Part shown: in pieces, positions 23,713 to 35,672 of the stretch
Layout: every line of letters starts with the position of its first letter
Position numbering within the stretch: the first letter of the stretch is position 1
Assembly: GCA_921293015.1 (NCBI GenBank)
Contig: OV121081.1
Span: 75,409,022-75,473,021, forward strand
DNA from: Phorcus lineatus
Taxonomy: Eukaryota > Mollusca > Gastropoda > Trochida > Trochidae
DNA: 64,000 nucleotides
Direction: 5' to 3'
Translations under genes and position numbers: made by a program
Notes under the pieces: generated by a model
Told to the model about the DNA's origin: nothing
Databases searched by the model: none
What the model saw: the letters and a program-made list of their open reading frames with translations, nothing else

Positions 23713-26533
23713 TGATTGACATTCTAGAAATTATATGTCATTTTCGATATAAAAAAAGAAACTTGTATTTTCGGTGATGGTGATTTTCATTCAAGGTTAT
23801 CATTGTCATCAATTGCTTCAATTGTCAAAACATTGTTTCTTAACCATGAACACTTTCCTCATTCTTCAACTTAATCTTGTGTTGATTTGCAATTAAGTAA
23901 ATGTGCTTTAGATTTCCATATATGTACATTAAAGCATCGATATCCTTGTTTCATTTGATCTGAGTTGACACACTCAAGGCCATGCATTGAAATTGGTATA
24001 CAGCATGGAGGGTTAATGTGCCAAATCTGGAATAATTGACAATAAGCATTCTATTATGAATGTGATCGAATTCATGGCTAAATGTAGGTAAATGAAGTCT
24101 AAGATTTTTTTCATATTGGATGAAGACTATTTTCTATCAACATACAAAATAAAAAGATCCCTTATTACGGCTTTTTATGTACATTTCTTGACAGTTTTTA
24201 TGTCGTCATATAATTATTAATAAAGATTTTGATTTAACCAGTGTTCAATATCATACCTAAACCCTGCTAAATTAAAACATACAGCAGTCAACTTGTTTAT
24301 CATTCATGTAGCCATATATACGTTCTTTTAACAGACAAACACCTACACCTACACAACAGATGCACTCACACACAGAACTGCCTGTATCCTGCTACGCTGT
24401 AGAAATTAATTAACACACATATATAGTAATACATTTTAATCAACAATACTCGGTCATCTCTTGTCATCTGTCAGACAGGAGTTCTTGTTCATGGTGTTTT
24501 AAGTTATTTCAAGATCGGTAGTCAAATCAAACAGAAAGCTAGAGAGTAGCTGCAGACTTGAAATTAGATTTTAAAAACATAATATAAAGGTTCAATACTT
24601 ACGTTAACTCAATGTCCGAAGTCTCAACTTGGAAATGATAACAGACAAACAAACTAGATATAATAATAAAGATTGCAGACATGAAGACATAAGATATTTT
24701 CAGAATATTCTACAAAATAACATTAATAATTTTCACAAACTGCGCCTAGTAAAATTTGTGACATATCAGAGGATATAGTCTACAAACGCTTTCATCATTG
24801 GTCTTCAAATGTATTCATATTCTGAAATGGCTTCGAAATGGCTCCACGAACGTGTCAAAGAGAGGAGGCAATAAAAAAAGATTATAGAGTAATCTTTATT
24901 AACTTCATTCACAGAACTGCCATTCAACTGAGGTTTTCTGTCCTGTAGAAAGAACTTTTTGTTTTGAAGTGGACACGCTTAACCAAGAAGACCTTTTTCA
25001 GACACGTCTGCAAATTTTAAAGACTTCCTCATTAGTCTATAGACTTCACCTAGCACTCCCATGAGTCGTTAGTGTGTTACTTTCAGTGAGTTGATTTTGA
25101 TAATGGCAGTCCAGCAGAATGTAACGCTGTAACATATTTTCTTTGGCAGCATGAAGATAATCGTGTAAGGAAATTCTAGCCATCTTTGATTAATTCGTGC
25201 TGAAGTTGAACCTTAGAGTCATTTTGGTATTGACAAAAACACTTGGCACCAGTTAGAAAAGGTATTAAAATGTATTCAGTTGTCCTTTCTAACTGAGAAT
25301 ATGTTTTACCAAAGATGTTGTTAAATAACTTTTTGCTTAAAGTTCCCTCGAAGTGATCAAAGTAAAAGTATGTTAAATATATGTTAAAGTAAAAGGATGA
25401 AATTATTCATATGTGTGAACTGTTCAACCAAGATGCAAACCTAAATGAGGACGTAAATTGTTTCAGGATTGTACACATACTAAATGTCTTTTACCATTTT
25501 TCAATATCATTAGGTTTATTATGTTTTGGGTGTTTTTGTTGTTGTTATAACTATTTTATCATTGCCATTTTAATGGAAGTCCTTATTCTTTTATATATAT
25601 TCTGGATAGCCACATTCGCTCATTTTCCCTGCTGAATCCGATTCAGTTTAGTTGTTAGATCATTCCAATCTTTGCTTTAACGAATCCAATGGTACCAATG
25701 AATTAACAATGAGTTTCAGGAACATTATTTATAGTCCAACACGTCCAACTCAAATTACAAAATAGTTTAAACATTTGTTCTCTTTTGAGACCTAAATGAC
25801 ATTATTGACTAATACAAAATTGACCAATGAAGAATATCAATTCATGGTCAGATTGATCATCAAATTAAAAGTTATATAATTACATGTTTGATAATTGAAA
25901 CCTAAAAAAACCGTACCTTTCCTAAGTTGTTTCACGTTTCTCCACCAGATTTTTTAAATCTATGCATTGATACTCTGCCAAAAACCAAGGAATATCTACT
26001 CTTACATCAGTGAATGCCTGTGGCCAAGTTATACTTATATAAGTTATACTGCTTTTTAATGACGCTTTCTTTCAATAAGGTGATAGGAAAGCACTCTTTG
26101 GACGATCCTAAGACCCATTCCATTGAAGTTGTCACACATAGAAGAACGGGCAGTGTAGTATGCACTGTATCACCAAAACATTGAAAGATACAAAGAACAA
26201 GTTATTCACTGATGTCTGTCTGCCCGTTTTATCCAAAAATGCATTTTCCCAGTGCAGTTGTTCAGTCATGCTGTATTACATTCCAAAAGTGAAACCTCTT
26301 TTTTTTTTAATTAAATTCATTTTACAAGTATTTTATGTTCAGAGGGGCGTGGTGTTTCCAAACATAATAATCAACTGTTCCAACAGAGTGGTGTGATAAA
26401 ATGTTTAAATGAGTAGTAGTTGAATGACAGGTGAGAAAATATTTGTTTGAAGGATTAGTAAAACCTTTCTTACAATAGAAAGAATATCTCAAACATACTT
26501 TATGAAATTCTTTGAGTGGCATTTTAGAAGTTG

Positions 26534-26690
26534 GTATGATGAAGAAAATAGGAAATGTATGGATTAACAACTTCTTTATTGCAAAGAGATGCATCACTTG
26601 CTTGATAACGGTGTAAGTATCTACATCGAAACGTTGCATCTCTTTGCAATAAAGAATTGGTAATCTATAAATTTCCTATTTTCTTCATAC
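26534..26690. repeat. foldback (inverted repeat) segment, arms about 57 bp
   Basis: The left arm 26534-26593 pairs with the right arm 26635-26690 (shared run 'aaaataggaaat' against 'atttcctatttt', and 'ttgcaaagagatgca' against 'tgcatctctttgcaa'). A loop of about 40 bases contains ggtgtaagtatctacatcga. The arrangement, with cgaaacgtt at the arm boundary, resembles ends of Penelope-like elements, but no nuclease frame is recognisable beside it. It lies in sequence that unit A lacks. Confidence 0.7.
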
Positions 26691-27029
26691 TTTATGAACA
26701 TTCAATAATGAATTCTATTCTGTTTCAAAAGCTGCACATTTTCAATTCCACATGAGTTTGTATTGATAAATACTTATTAGAAGTTCAAACTTCAAAACAT
26801 TTAAACATGTAACAAATATATAACACAAGCAATCAGACTTCAATATCAATAAACAAAAAGAAGCATTCAATTAAAAATAATTCGCCCCAAATGTAGATGA
26901 CACAATGTAAAAATATTTGAGAGCTATAACCCTCTACTAAATGACCTCTCTTGAACATGACCTATTCTAATTAGCTTATTAGTTATTCTTGCCCCCTTTG
27001 TTGACTTCCACACTTGACCCAAAGCCCCA

Positions 27030-27260
27030 AGAATTGATTGCATTGTATTGAAAGCCTGGCAAATAAATATATGTAAGTGAAATGTCTCGCGCGGTGGTCT
27101 GTATTCAGATATCTCCAGGAAAGACAACAATGACAACAAAAACAGGACTTTGTCATCAACACCAGCTTTAATAGGATTATATTGATTTTCGAAGAGTGTC
27201 CAGACAGATATAATTGCATCAGAAAAAGCAAATACCTTAATCATAGGGATAGCACCTTGC
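27030..27260 (+). pseudogene. exon-like module D, copy 2 of unit B (frameshifted)
   Basis: This is the unit B counterpart of 15284-15455. The acceptor-like ccccaag is conserved. It has an insertion of about 28 bases near 27055-27085 and a one-base deletion around 27140, after which the frame again matches the intact copy (VINTS, then IILIFEECPD). The donor position reads GCATCA instead of GTATCA. It is clearly a decayed copy. Confidence 0.4.
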
Positions 27261-27471
27261 TGGAATCATAAATGAATAGTGGTCCACGTAAATGTCAGCT
27301 AGGGGAAGTTGGGAAGTGTTGTTATAACAACTTTGTGGATTAATGCGACGTGAAGCCTAGTGTCCACCTCTTTTTGACATGCTTAATCCATATATGGTGT
27401 TGATATCATATCTCCATTACAAATTTCAAGAGCTTATGATAAAATTTCAGCCTCCATGATACAACATAAAT

Positions 27472-27790
27472 GGAGTGAGTGAGTGAGGTGGGGTTTAACG
27501 CCGCTTTCAAGATTATTTCACTCATATCGCGGCTGCTAGTATTATTGCAGGGAGAAAGCCCACAACACCATTGTGGCTATGCATTGCGGTGAAACCTGCG
27601 AGCATCGGCTGGAACTAGTGAACCAAGGGTGGTAATGCGCTGAAACTCAGTGCAGCATTGCACCCAAACCTGACTCCGAGTAGAATTGTTCTCTACTGCA
27701 GACAAAGTTGCCTGGCCCCTGGCGGGATTCGAACTACGGACCCCTTGATCCGAAGCCGAATGCGCTAACCACTGCGCTATCCTGCCCCCA
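27472..27790 (-). mobile_element. tRNA-derived SINE, unit B, with target duplication
   Basis: On the minus strand, the tRNA-like head has an A box (tagcgcagtggttagcgc, near 27776-27759) and a B box (gttcgaatccc, near 27733-27723), and the 3' tail is (GTGA)n at 27473-27486. Flanking direct repeats acaacataaat at 27461-27471 and 27791-27801 are an 11-bp target duplication. It is the same family as 14645-14944. Its end with 'gcggcgttaaa' and GTGA repeats resembles abundant SINEs that I associate with gastropod molluscs. Confidence 0.9.
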
Positions 27791-27800
27791 ACAACATAAA

Positions 27801-28081
27801 TTGAAGGAAATACACAGAAGGAACTGTTTAGCAGTCATATATTCATACGTAATGCAAGAATACAGATGAAACCAAAATATACTCCACATACCATTCTTTG
27901 TTCAACCTATCCATCAAGTATGAACTATGACACTAACCGTATACTGCATTTGGCTCCAAGAAGCACAAGGAATGGGAAGTGGGGGAGGGGGAGATTTGAT
28001 ACAGACAGACGTGATAATAAATTCACAACTAGAGAGAGCAAAAGATATATTTCTCAGCATAAATTCAGGTCATTAAGATAA
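27801..28081 (+). CDS. open frame of about 93 codons, possible terminal exon
   Basis: Directly after the SINE's target duplication the frame is open to TAA at 28079-28081. An ATG at 27866 would give 71 residues, and an acceptor-like tacacag precedes AAGGAACTG. The protein is basic and mixed in composition (TNRILHLAPRSTRNGKWGRG, RFDTDRRDNKFTTRESKRY), unlike the leucine- and phenylalanine-rich chance frames nearby. In unit A the matching start (about 15693) shares the frame for some ten codons (EGNT-KEL) and then diverges. No domain is recognised. Confidence 0.3.
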
Positions 28082-31000
28082 GACTGTTTACCGAAAAATA
28101 TATGAATAAAGATAAATTTGAAGATATTTATGCGTTACACAAAACAGATACATAATATCATATATGATCATATTGAGTTACGTTCATGCGAGGAAGGTTA
28201 TGTTATCATTGTAATCTTATATATAAAGGTTTTTTTCCATTTTGAAGGAAATTCGAAAATTTTATTTGCAATAACAATAACCTTGTGGATATTTCTGAAA
28301 CAAAACTGTTAATTATTATCACTTTAAATGAATTTTAGGGACATAGTAAACCGTTGAAAACTCAGATAAGTTAACCTTTGCAAATATCATTAACATGAAC
28401 TGACATTAAATGTGGACTGCGCTTGGATGATTAAACCAGTGTGTTTCCATCTATGCTTTATCTGTTTCATATATCTATTTCAAGCGTGCAGTAAATCCTT
28501 CTAAATATCAATCTATGTTTCCATTTATTGTTGATACTTCTAAATTTGCACTTAAAATGGTCAGTTCATTACTGCAAATGTGTCTTGCTCCTTGTATGAC
28601 GGTTACATTATTTTTTATGACAACAAGGTTTGTTATTATGCTCAATCAAGGTTTTCTTTCTGTTAAATCAAATACCTTCCTCGAGTACAATTCAATGATT
28701 TCCCTAAATTCTGTTATTTGATGAACAGACACTTTTATTTAACGTTGCATACTTGGATACATGGGATTTCCAATATAAAAACTGTGTGGGCTGGTTTGCA
28801 TCAAAGTCATATTAGAATATAAAAGCGCCAATACGTGACAGGATGAGACTGTTTGTTTTGAACTGTCTGGAAACACTTGCATATAATCGAATTTACTGTT
28901 GTGGATGTAGCCATAGCCATTGTTACAAACCATCTTTTCGATCTGAATTATTTCATTAATTTGACAGTTCTACTAGCATACATTTCAAAATAGAAGTAAC
29001 TTACTTTGGGTGTCTTTCATTATCAGTTAAAACATAATTGTCAAATGAAATACGAGGAGGGAACAACAATAAAGGCAATGCTTTACGTTTTGCTGATTCA
29101 AGAAAAACATCATGTGTTTTTTTACTGATTTTTTACTGATTTTTTCTGATTGTTAAACATTAATAATATAATGCAATTTTACCAGAAATTATGACATGCA
29201 GTTCATCACAATGTCAGATAAAGTACTGAAAGATTATGACCGGAAACATCTCAGACACACGAGACTCAAAGTAAAACAAACTAGCGTCATTACCAGACCA
29301 TGTGGTACCATAATGACAATAGTCAAGACAATGAAGTGAAGGAAAGATTGGCTGATCTTATACACACTTTGATCACGATTCCTGCCATGTCATTTGTGAG
29401 TAATTAATAATTAACAAAACTACTTTTTTAATTTTCTTTTGAATCTGTTCAATTAGAAGATAAATTTACGGGCGTTGAATAACAATGAATCCCGGAAATT
29501 TTACAAACGCAACTATTTATCGATATTGTAACATGACCGTTAGTTATTAGAAGTTTAAGAGCGAACTCTGTTTTTGCGTACTTTTTTTACTTACTGTTTT
29601 TGTGTGGAAAGGACTTTGCGACTGTTCTATTTCTGTAAGAGGTGAGATAAGGTCATTTACATTATAAACATCGTTGTGATAATAGCAAATAATGGCATTC
29701 GTAGCAGCGAGACCTTACAACATACTTGTTTAATTCGAGACCGAAATCAAAAATTATAAAGCTCGTAGAAAAAAATCGTAAAACCCTCAGTACAAAAGTC
29801 TTGAACTAGCCCACAACCATTGTGACAGCGACGCAAACATTGTGACGTCAAAACGGTTGGCCTTTGTGACATCATACCATGGGAACGGCCTTCGAAAGAA
29901 GGCAGCCGCATGAAACTTTGCGGCAAACTTGGACTGAGTAAGCCAGTTGAAAATATTTTCGTTCTTCAAAAATGAATCATATTAAAGTGTATTTGTGATA
30001 TCTATCGGTAGACACAATATAAAAAAGGACAAAGACAACTGTCAAATCGGAGTACGGCACGAATTTTCTAAGAAACTGGAAAATTAAAACTTGACGGACC
30101 GGCACTAGTGAACATGTTGTATCAATTCGGGTCGATTCGCCTTTGCTAATTTGCGGGTATTCATTGTCATTCAACAAAGGGTAATTTTTTCGAATCGACC
30201 AATCAGAATCGAGGATACAACGAAGTCATGTTACAATGGACTTTAAAAGTTTTCGTTGCCGTACAAGACATTTGTTAATTGTCAACTTCCTTATTTATTG
30301 TCACATATTATTTTGTCTATATTATTTCATCACAACTATTTTGCTTTACTATATTCCTTGACTATAATAAGTAATGCTTTTCAGTGCTTAACAAGCCAAG
30401 GTTTAATCTGCCAAAATTCAAACTACATTGTTAGTGTACTTACTTACTTTGTTTAAGCTTGCACTACCGTTTAAGTGCTCTATCGGCTCATAAGGGAAAC
30501 CTACATTTTACTGTTTTATTGGTTTGATGAGAGTAATACTAAATGTAATTGAAATTAAAATCTTAATATTTACCATACAAAAACGTTGCCAAAGCCTGAT
30601 TATGCAGACGCTATGCTGTTTGAATGAAAGGTGCCTGACTGTCGCCTCATTCTGAGTGAGCGAAGGTTGGAAGCCAGCAAGAATCTCGGCCCCCAAAAAA
30701 CCACGTGAATTTAAAGTCATAGATCCCATTGTATTATGGGTCACTAGAGTTAGTACATGTAAAACAATTGAAATACGTCAATCTATATATCGTATTACAC
30801 TATACTTACTATATGTTACTTTTTAAGAATTACATTAACAATGTAAGGTGTTGACACATCTTTTGAAAAGGCATTGTTTATATTAGAGTTGAATGTCATT
30901 TTGTGTGTGTGCAGTTGAAAATGAACTAGTCAAAGTTACCTTCAAACTATTTTGAACCAAGCAGGCTTGTGAGCATGAATGTAGCCGCGAGCTGCCATTT

Positions 31001-31810
31001 GTTAGTGTCTTTTCACCAAAATATCTATACAAGAGTTGTTTAAGCAAGGTTGTGATTACAGATACTGTTCATTCGCCCCTCCCTTATAAGGTATGGGTAT
31101 ATCATGAGTGTTTAGTCGGGTTTATCATATGTCATAGTTCTTTATAATGATCGTAAATGTAAAATTTATCTTGCGACTGTTTATATGCATCTCGTTTTCT
31201 TCGCCTCAGTTCAAAAGGTAAAAGCACCTAAACCAATGCTTTTTACGAATCATGGAAAATCTTGTATTTAGCAATTGCTTATATTCAATTTCTTCAATAA
31301 AGTAATACGAATATGGTAAGTAAAAAATTATATAAATTCGTCACTAGATTCGATGTTGGAACCGAGAAAGTAGTTCCTGTGAATGTTCACACTACCTAGA
31401 TCGGCTAGAAAAGATTCACTAAAGTATGAACGAGTCATGTTCAGGATTATATGTAAACTTCAAAGTGCAAAATTATATTGCAATGAATATAATTTAAACG
31501 TACTTGTTAATCACTTTGAATGAATAAGTAATGCACTTACTATTCTATCTGTGAATGAAAACAACAATCGTATTGAAAAAAACTGAATATGCTGAATCTT
31601 TGCTGTACATCCATCCATTACTTATAGTAAAACAGAGTATGACCCTTCTGAAGACTTACACAATATTTCAGTTTATGGATAGGTTTTACCACACAAATCC
31701 ATTAGACTTCTTTCTCTAAGTAATGTATGCAGTATTGTCTGACACTTTTCAATATTAGGCTTTTGGAGTACAAAAAAGTCATACCATATTTGTGTAGAAT
31801 TTTACTGATC
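28082..31810. other. no gene seen
   Basis: AT-rich sequence with only chance-length frames. A GC-richer stretch at 29480-30240 has a CpG-containing segment and a pair of 13-base inverted repeats, but no coding or element signature strong enough to name. Confidence 0.4.
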
Positions 31811-32000
31811 ATTACATGCACCAACAAAGCCTTGTATTACAGCTATACTCGTTATTACATGCACCAACAACAGCCTTGTATTACAGCTATACTCGTTATT
31901 ACATGCACCAACAACAGCCTTGTATTACAGCTATACTCGTTATTACATGCACCAACAACAGTCTTTGTATTACAGCTACATTCGTTATTACATGCATCAT
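31811..32000 (+). repeat. 44-bp minisatellite, about 4.3 units
   Basis: Units begin attacatgcaccaacaa at 31811, 31854, 31898, 31942 and a partial one at 31987. Unit lengths are 43, 44, 44 and 45. Units 2 and 3 are identical, while unit 4 has several changes. Two open frames across it only mirror the repeat (a CITAILVITCTNN-type period). Confidence 0.95.
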
Positions 32001-33668
32001 ATATAGAAACACAAGTAGTGGGGTCGACACAGCATCAACAACATTCTTCAAATTCCATCTTATGAATGTGTGTATCTCTCAAACCAGCTACGAACTTGAT
32101 GACAAACTTTCGTAATTGGTTCCTACATGGAACAAAAAACTAAAAACAGACAATGATACACGGTAAAGTCGATTAAACCAAATTGGTCTTCCCGAACATC
32201 ACTTCCGTCCATTTGAACACTTTTAGTTAAACAACAGTGCACATAGGTACATACTTAAATGAACAATCTCTGTACAAATATTTTGCTTCTGTTTTGATGA
32301 ATATTAACTGACGTTCCAAAGAAAATTTACATCAGATTTTAATTACTTCAACAACATAACAGAAACTTAGTTAGAGTTCCTTTGACAGAGCCATCAACAA
32401 AGTTTTTGTTCTTCAGTTTCAGTTGCAAATTTGTTTGTGATTGTAGGAACCGAGAAACGAGGTTTTAATGACAAGTAGACTTAATATTAATAAATGTTTC
32501 TATAAATGCTGATCTGCTATTTCATAAGCTTCTCAAATAATCACAGAATACTATTCATGCTTAAACCTAGCTGGTTTTAGATATATAAGCTTTGATTATT
32601 TTTATATCCCTACAACAACGAAGTTGCAGGGGTATCAAAGTGAGCACCGTTCATCCTTCATTCTTTACTAATTGTGTCTGGCTCATAACTTTGTCACTTA
32701 TTCCATTTCAACTCAAAATTGTCATTGAAATTAAGAAATAAGTAACGATGTGTCATTATCTACTGTTTTGAGAATATCGTCACTAAATGATGAATTCGAA
32801 ACTGTTACCAAGTCCTGAAAGGCCTATTTATAATAAGTTATAAACTAAGCATCTGTATTTGATTAAATTTGGTATAACATGCATTATAACATGAAGTCAT
32901 GGTTATAAACAAATTTAATTTGTATGGTTTTTGACAAGCGGTTTCAAATCCTGCTTACCTTAAAACTAATCATATCGATTTGTTTAAAAAGCTTGAATGA
33001 AGACGCTTAATTACATGAAAGTTTTTAAATAATAACGATTTTTTTAATTGTTTGTATAATTTTGATGTTTTTAGCACAAATATTGTGACTTAATTGGAAA
33101 ACTTTTCAAGTACTCTCCGCCTAATAACTTAAAAATAATCTAAACCTTTGATCAAATTTTATCTTACGATAAATAGTTAGATTCAGGCGTTTCATGATTT
33201 ATCATTTGAAAATAATTCAGTTGTGAGTCAGTTGTGGGGGATATAGCTTTACCATTTCAGCAACTTATTTTAAATCATATACATCATATAAGACTGCATT
33301 TGAACAAACATTCTAATTGAGTCTTCCTTTTCGTCTTATCTATCACAAGCCCTTGCTAGGTTCAGATGTTTAGCCCATGATATGAAAGTACATATTGAAG
33401 TGCTATCATACTTATTGACCTTACATTGACAGTGACCTTAAACCTTCTGATGAATATAACTTAAATGTTGTGGAAGATGAATTTCATTTCCTCACTGTAT
33501 GTGCTTTCTTTCAAGCAACAGCTTACACCTAATTATTAATAATAACCAAATCATCTGAAATGTAGACAATTGTTATCATATTATCTAAAAGTATCTTGAT
33601 GTGACCTGCAATATATTTGAAAGGAAATATGACCCAAAAACCTTATTTGTTAATGTAACGTAACAATT
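32001..33668. other. no gene seen; a short hairpin at 32604-32635
   Basis: atatccctacaac (32604-32616) can pair with gttgcaggggtat (32623-32635) around the loop aacgaa, with two mismatched positions. The same kind of 'aacgaagttg' hairpin marks the end of repeats known from molluscs, in my recollection, but the other end was not found. The rest is AT-rich without coding signs. Confidence 0.35.
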
Positions 33669-34522
33669 TATACATAGAGAACAAAGTTAAGCACCCCCCT
33701 ATTTTCAAAATTGCATCTGTGGAGAAAAATACGACAATATGACTAAATGGACCCCCTTGACATAGAAACTAAAGTTTTCGTGACTTAGTATCTTTAAAAT
33801 CATCATACATGATGACATTTTGAGAACTTAAGATCAAAAACGTAATGGTACTGATTTTTCACCCAAAATAACTATCGTCCGTTTGTCAAAAGTATGCGAT
33901 GGATTCTGATGTTAGTTGTCATGAACAACAATTTTGTTAACAGGTAAAATTTTACACTTTAAAAAATCATGTATACTTCACGATAAGGACATAATTGGGT
34001 TTTGAAATTTGATAAGAATTTTCCATAATTTTCAGAAAATGGCCATAACCAGACGATTTTGGAATAAAGGTGGTCTTCTTTAACTTTGATTCAGTAACCC
34101 TATACTTCTTTTTGCTTTACAGTCGTTGTTACGGTTGAAACTGCCCCATTTAGTCCCTTTTTATAAATGGGTCATTTTTAAAAAAATGCGATTTTGGAGG
34201 TCCATACTGCTGTAACTAGTGATTTTTGCTTAAGAGATCCATAATAAAGTTTGATCAGTGGAATAGGAATAATGGAATAATACACATTAAAACAAAAAAT
34301 ATTGACCATATTCACCTTTTGATCTCAAAATTACCAATTTGTATAACTGCAATTATTCAAAATATCCGAAATGATATCTTAATGAAATTACGTTCTTAAA
34401 TTGCAAAATTATGATTCTATCATATCATACACTTACTTTTACTGCAATGTGGTCCTCTTTATTCTCAGACAAAACGTACTGGTGAAAAACTTGGGGGTGC
34501 TTAACTTTGTCCCTTATGTATA
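33669..34522. mobile_element. MITE-like non-autonomous DNA transposon (854 bp)
   Basis: Terminal inverted repeats of 30 bp match with three differences: 33669-33698 (tatacatagagaacaaagtt, then aagcaccccc) against 34493-34522 read in reverse. No transposase frame is present. A TA dinucleotide at each end would suit a Tc1/mariner-type target duplication, but the palindromic TATACATA ends make the exact boundary uncertain. Confidence 0.7.
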
Positions 34523-34587
34523 GAATGTATTTGTACACAACATTGTACCCTGGGCCACAGGAATACATTCTCTTTCTGTGTCTGTAG

Positions 34588-34726
34588 TAACACAGAATAT
34601 CAGGAATGATATGCTCGGGTTACGTGCACTGACTAGAACCACTTTACAAGTTGATGCGAGATTCAGGACTCAGACCTTCGAAAATTCTATTAACGGACAT
34701 ATTAACCCAAATGGACCTCTCGATCA
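34588..34726 (+). CDS. exon candidate, unidentified protein
   Basis: A strong acceptor (ttctctttctgtgtctgtag) ends at 34587 and a GTAAGT donor starts at 34727. The 139-base exon is open only in the frame entering in phase 1 and leaving in phase 2. It encodes 46 residues including TQNIRNDMLGLRALTRTT and VDARFRTQTFENSINGHINP. Both splice sites, the exon length and the balanced composition make it one of the better host-exon candidates in the window. Its exit phase fits a terminal exon like 830-1016, but no partner exon was found downstream. It could belong to a gene interrupted by the large element at 35.67-45.57 kb. No family is recognised. Confidence 0.42.
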
Positions 34727-35672
34727 GTAAGTAGCTTACTGCATGCACGCATCTAATGATATTTTGTTTGCTCAGAGATGATACAATTAAATATAAAATT
34801 CTAACTTCAACTTGACCATATTTTCACTGTTCGATACGTTAGATAATAGAAACTGCTTGTCAGTAGTTTTATATAATATACTTTGAAAAGGGGCAATTGG
34901 CTCTCCAGCTCTTACCAAACTTGTATTGTAACAGGCAATTAAAGTGCGCACGACTTACCAATGAAATGCCAATTGAATTATAAGCCTCCCATGTCACATT
35001 TCTGATGGATCAAATTAGATTAACTTAAAAATTTTACGTTTTGAATATGAAAATTGAACCAAACAAAGGGAAGCAGTGGGACAAATTTTGATCTGATGAA
35101 AAGGACTAGGTTCAACTTCCCCTGTAAGTCATAGCTGGTTAATGTAAGAATTGATAATATACTGAGTCGCAAGCAAATCAAATTCAAATCTTTTATTTCA
35201 ATACTGTAAGGCCACAGGCTATTTAGTACAAAAGACTCCACATCAGTGCAAACATAAGAATGTGACCTAAGGATATACAACAAAGTATTTTCTTAATATG
35301 ATACCATATTTCTTCATTTTTCAAAAGTATAAAAGTATAAGTATAAATATTTTGCAGTGTTTAAAGACATTTACAAACTTTGGGATGACAATAAAGTGTT
35401 GAATTTTACTATTGCTGGAAAAAAAAGAAATCTTAACACAGAGCAAAAATTAGTAGATTTAGATAAAACCATATCGTAAAGTTAAATGTGGTAATCATAG
35501 CAAATATATTAAGCAGTTTTATCTATTATCTAAATTCAACTTTGAATTCATTCAAAACAACCTTCAGATATATTGTCTTTAGGTCACAAACAAACAAAAG
35601 CTATGTACACATTCACATTCAACAGTGCTGATGATTTTATGTTTTCTTGAAATGAAATAAGCATTATCTACT
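34727..35672. other. no gene seen
   Basis: AT-rich sequence between the exon candidate and the TTAA-flanked element. Frames here are of chance length. Confidence 0.4.

Larger units (their letters stand above)
18230..27850 (+). repeat. tandem segmental duplication, unit B
   Basis: This is the second copy of unit A, in the same orientation. Insertions private to B are about 2.4 kb at 20350-22770 (with the palindrome 21230-21400), roughly 1 kb around 25.6-26.7 kb (with the foldback 26534-26690), and the SINE at 27472-27790. Module-D copies at 23365 and 27030 correspond to 12352 and 15284. The best conserved non-coding block is 18825-19110 (with 6735-7030), including a TTATAAATGAGA element on the minus strand. 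Confidence 0.8.

Noticed and set aside
23407-23715. ATG-led frame of 102 codons as an independent gene
   Set aside because: It is the part of the module-D copy lying downstream of its nonsense codon.
26600-26635. Loop of the 26.5-kb foldback as a true hammerhead ribozyme
   Set aside because: The core does not match: an extra base lies before stem II, the CUGAUGA box is degenerate, and no stem III or UH cleavage site is present.
29525-30237. 13-base perfect inverted repeat (attgtaacatgac / gtcatgttacaat) 700 bp apart, as a possible transposon
   Set aside because: One such pair is expected by chance in a window of this size and AT content, and no flanking target duplication or coding content supports it.
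31811-32000. Regular 44-bp repeats as a CRISPR array
   Set aside because: The whole unit repeats with no unique spacers, and the DNA is clearly eukaryotic. It is a minisatellite.
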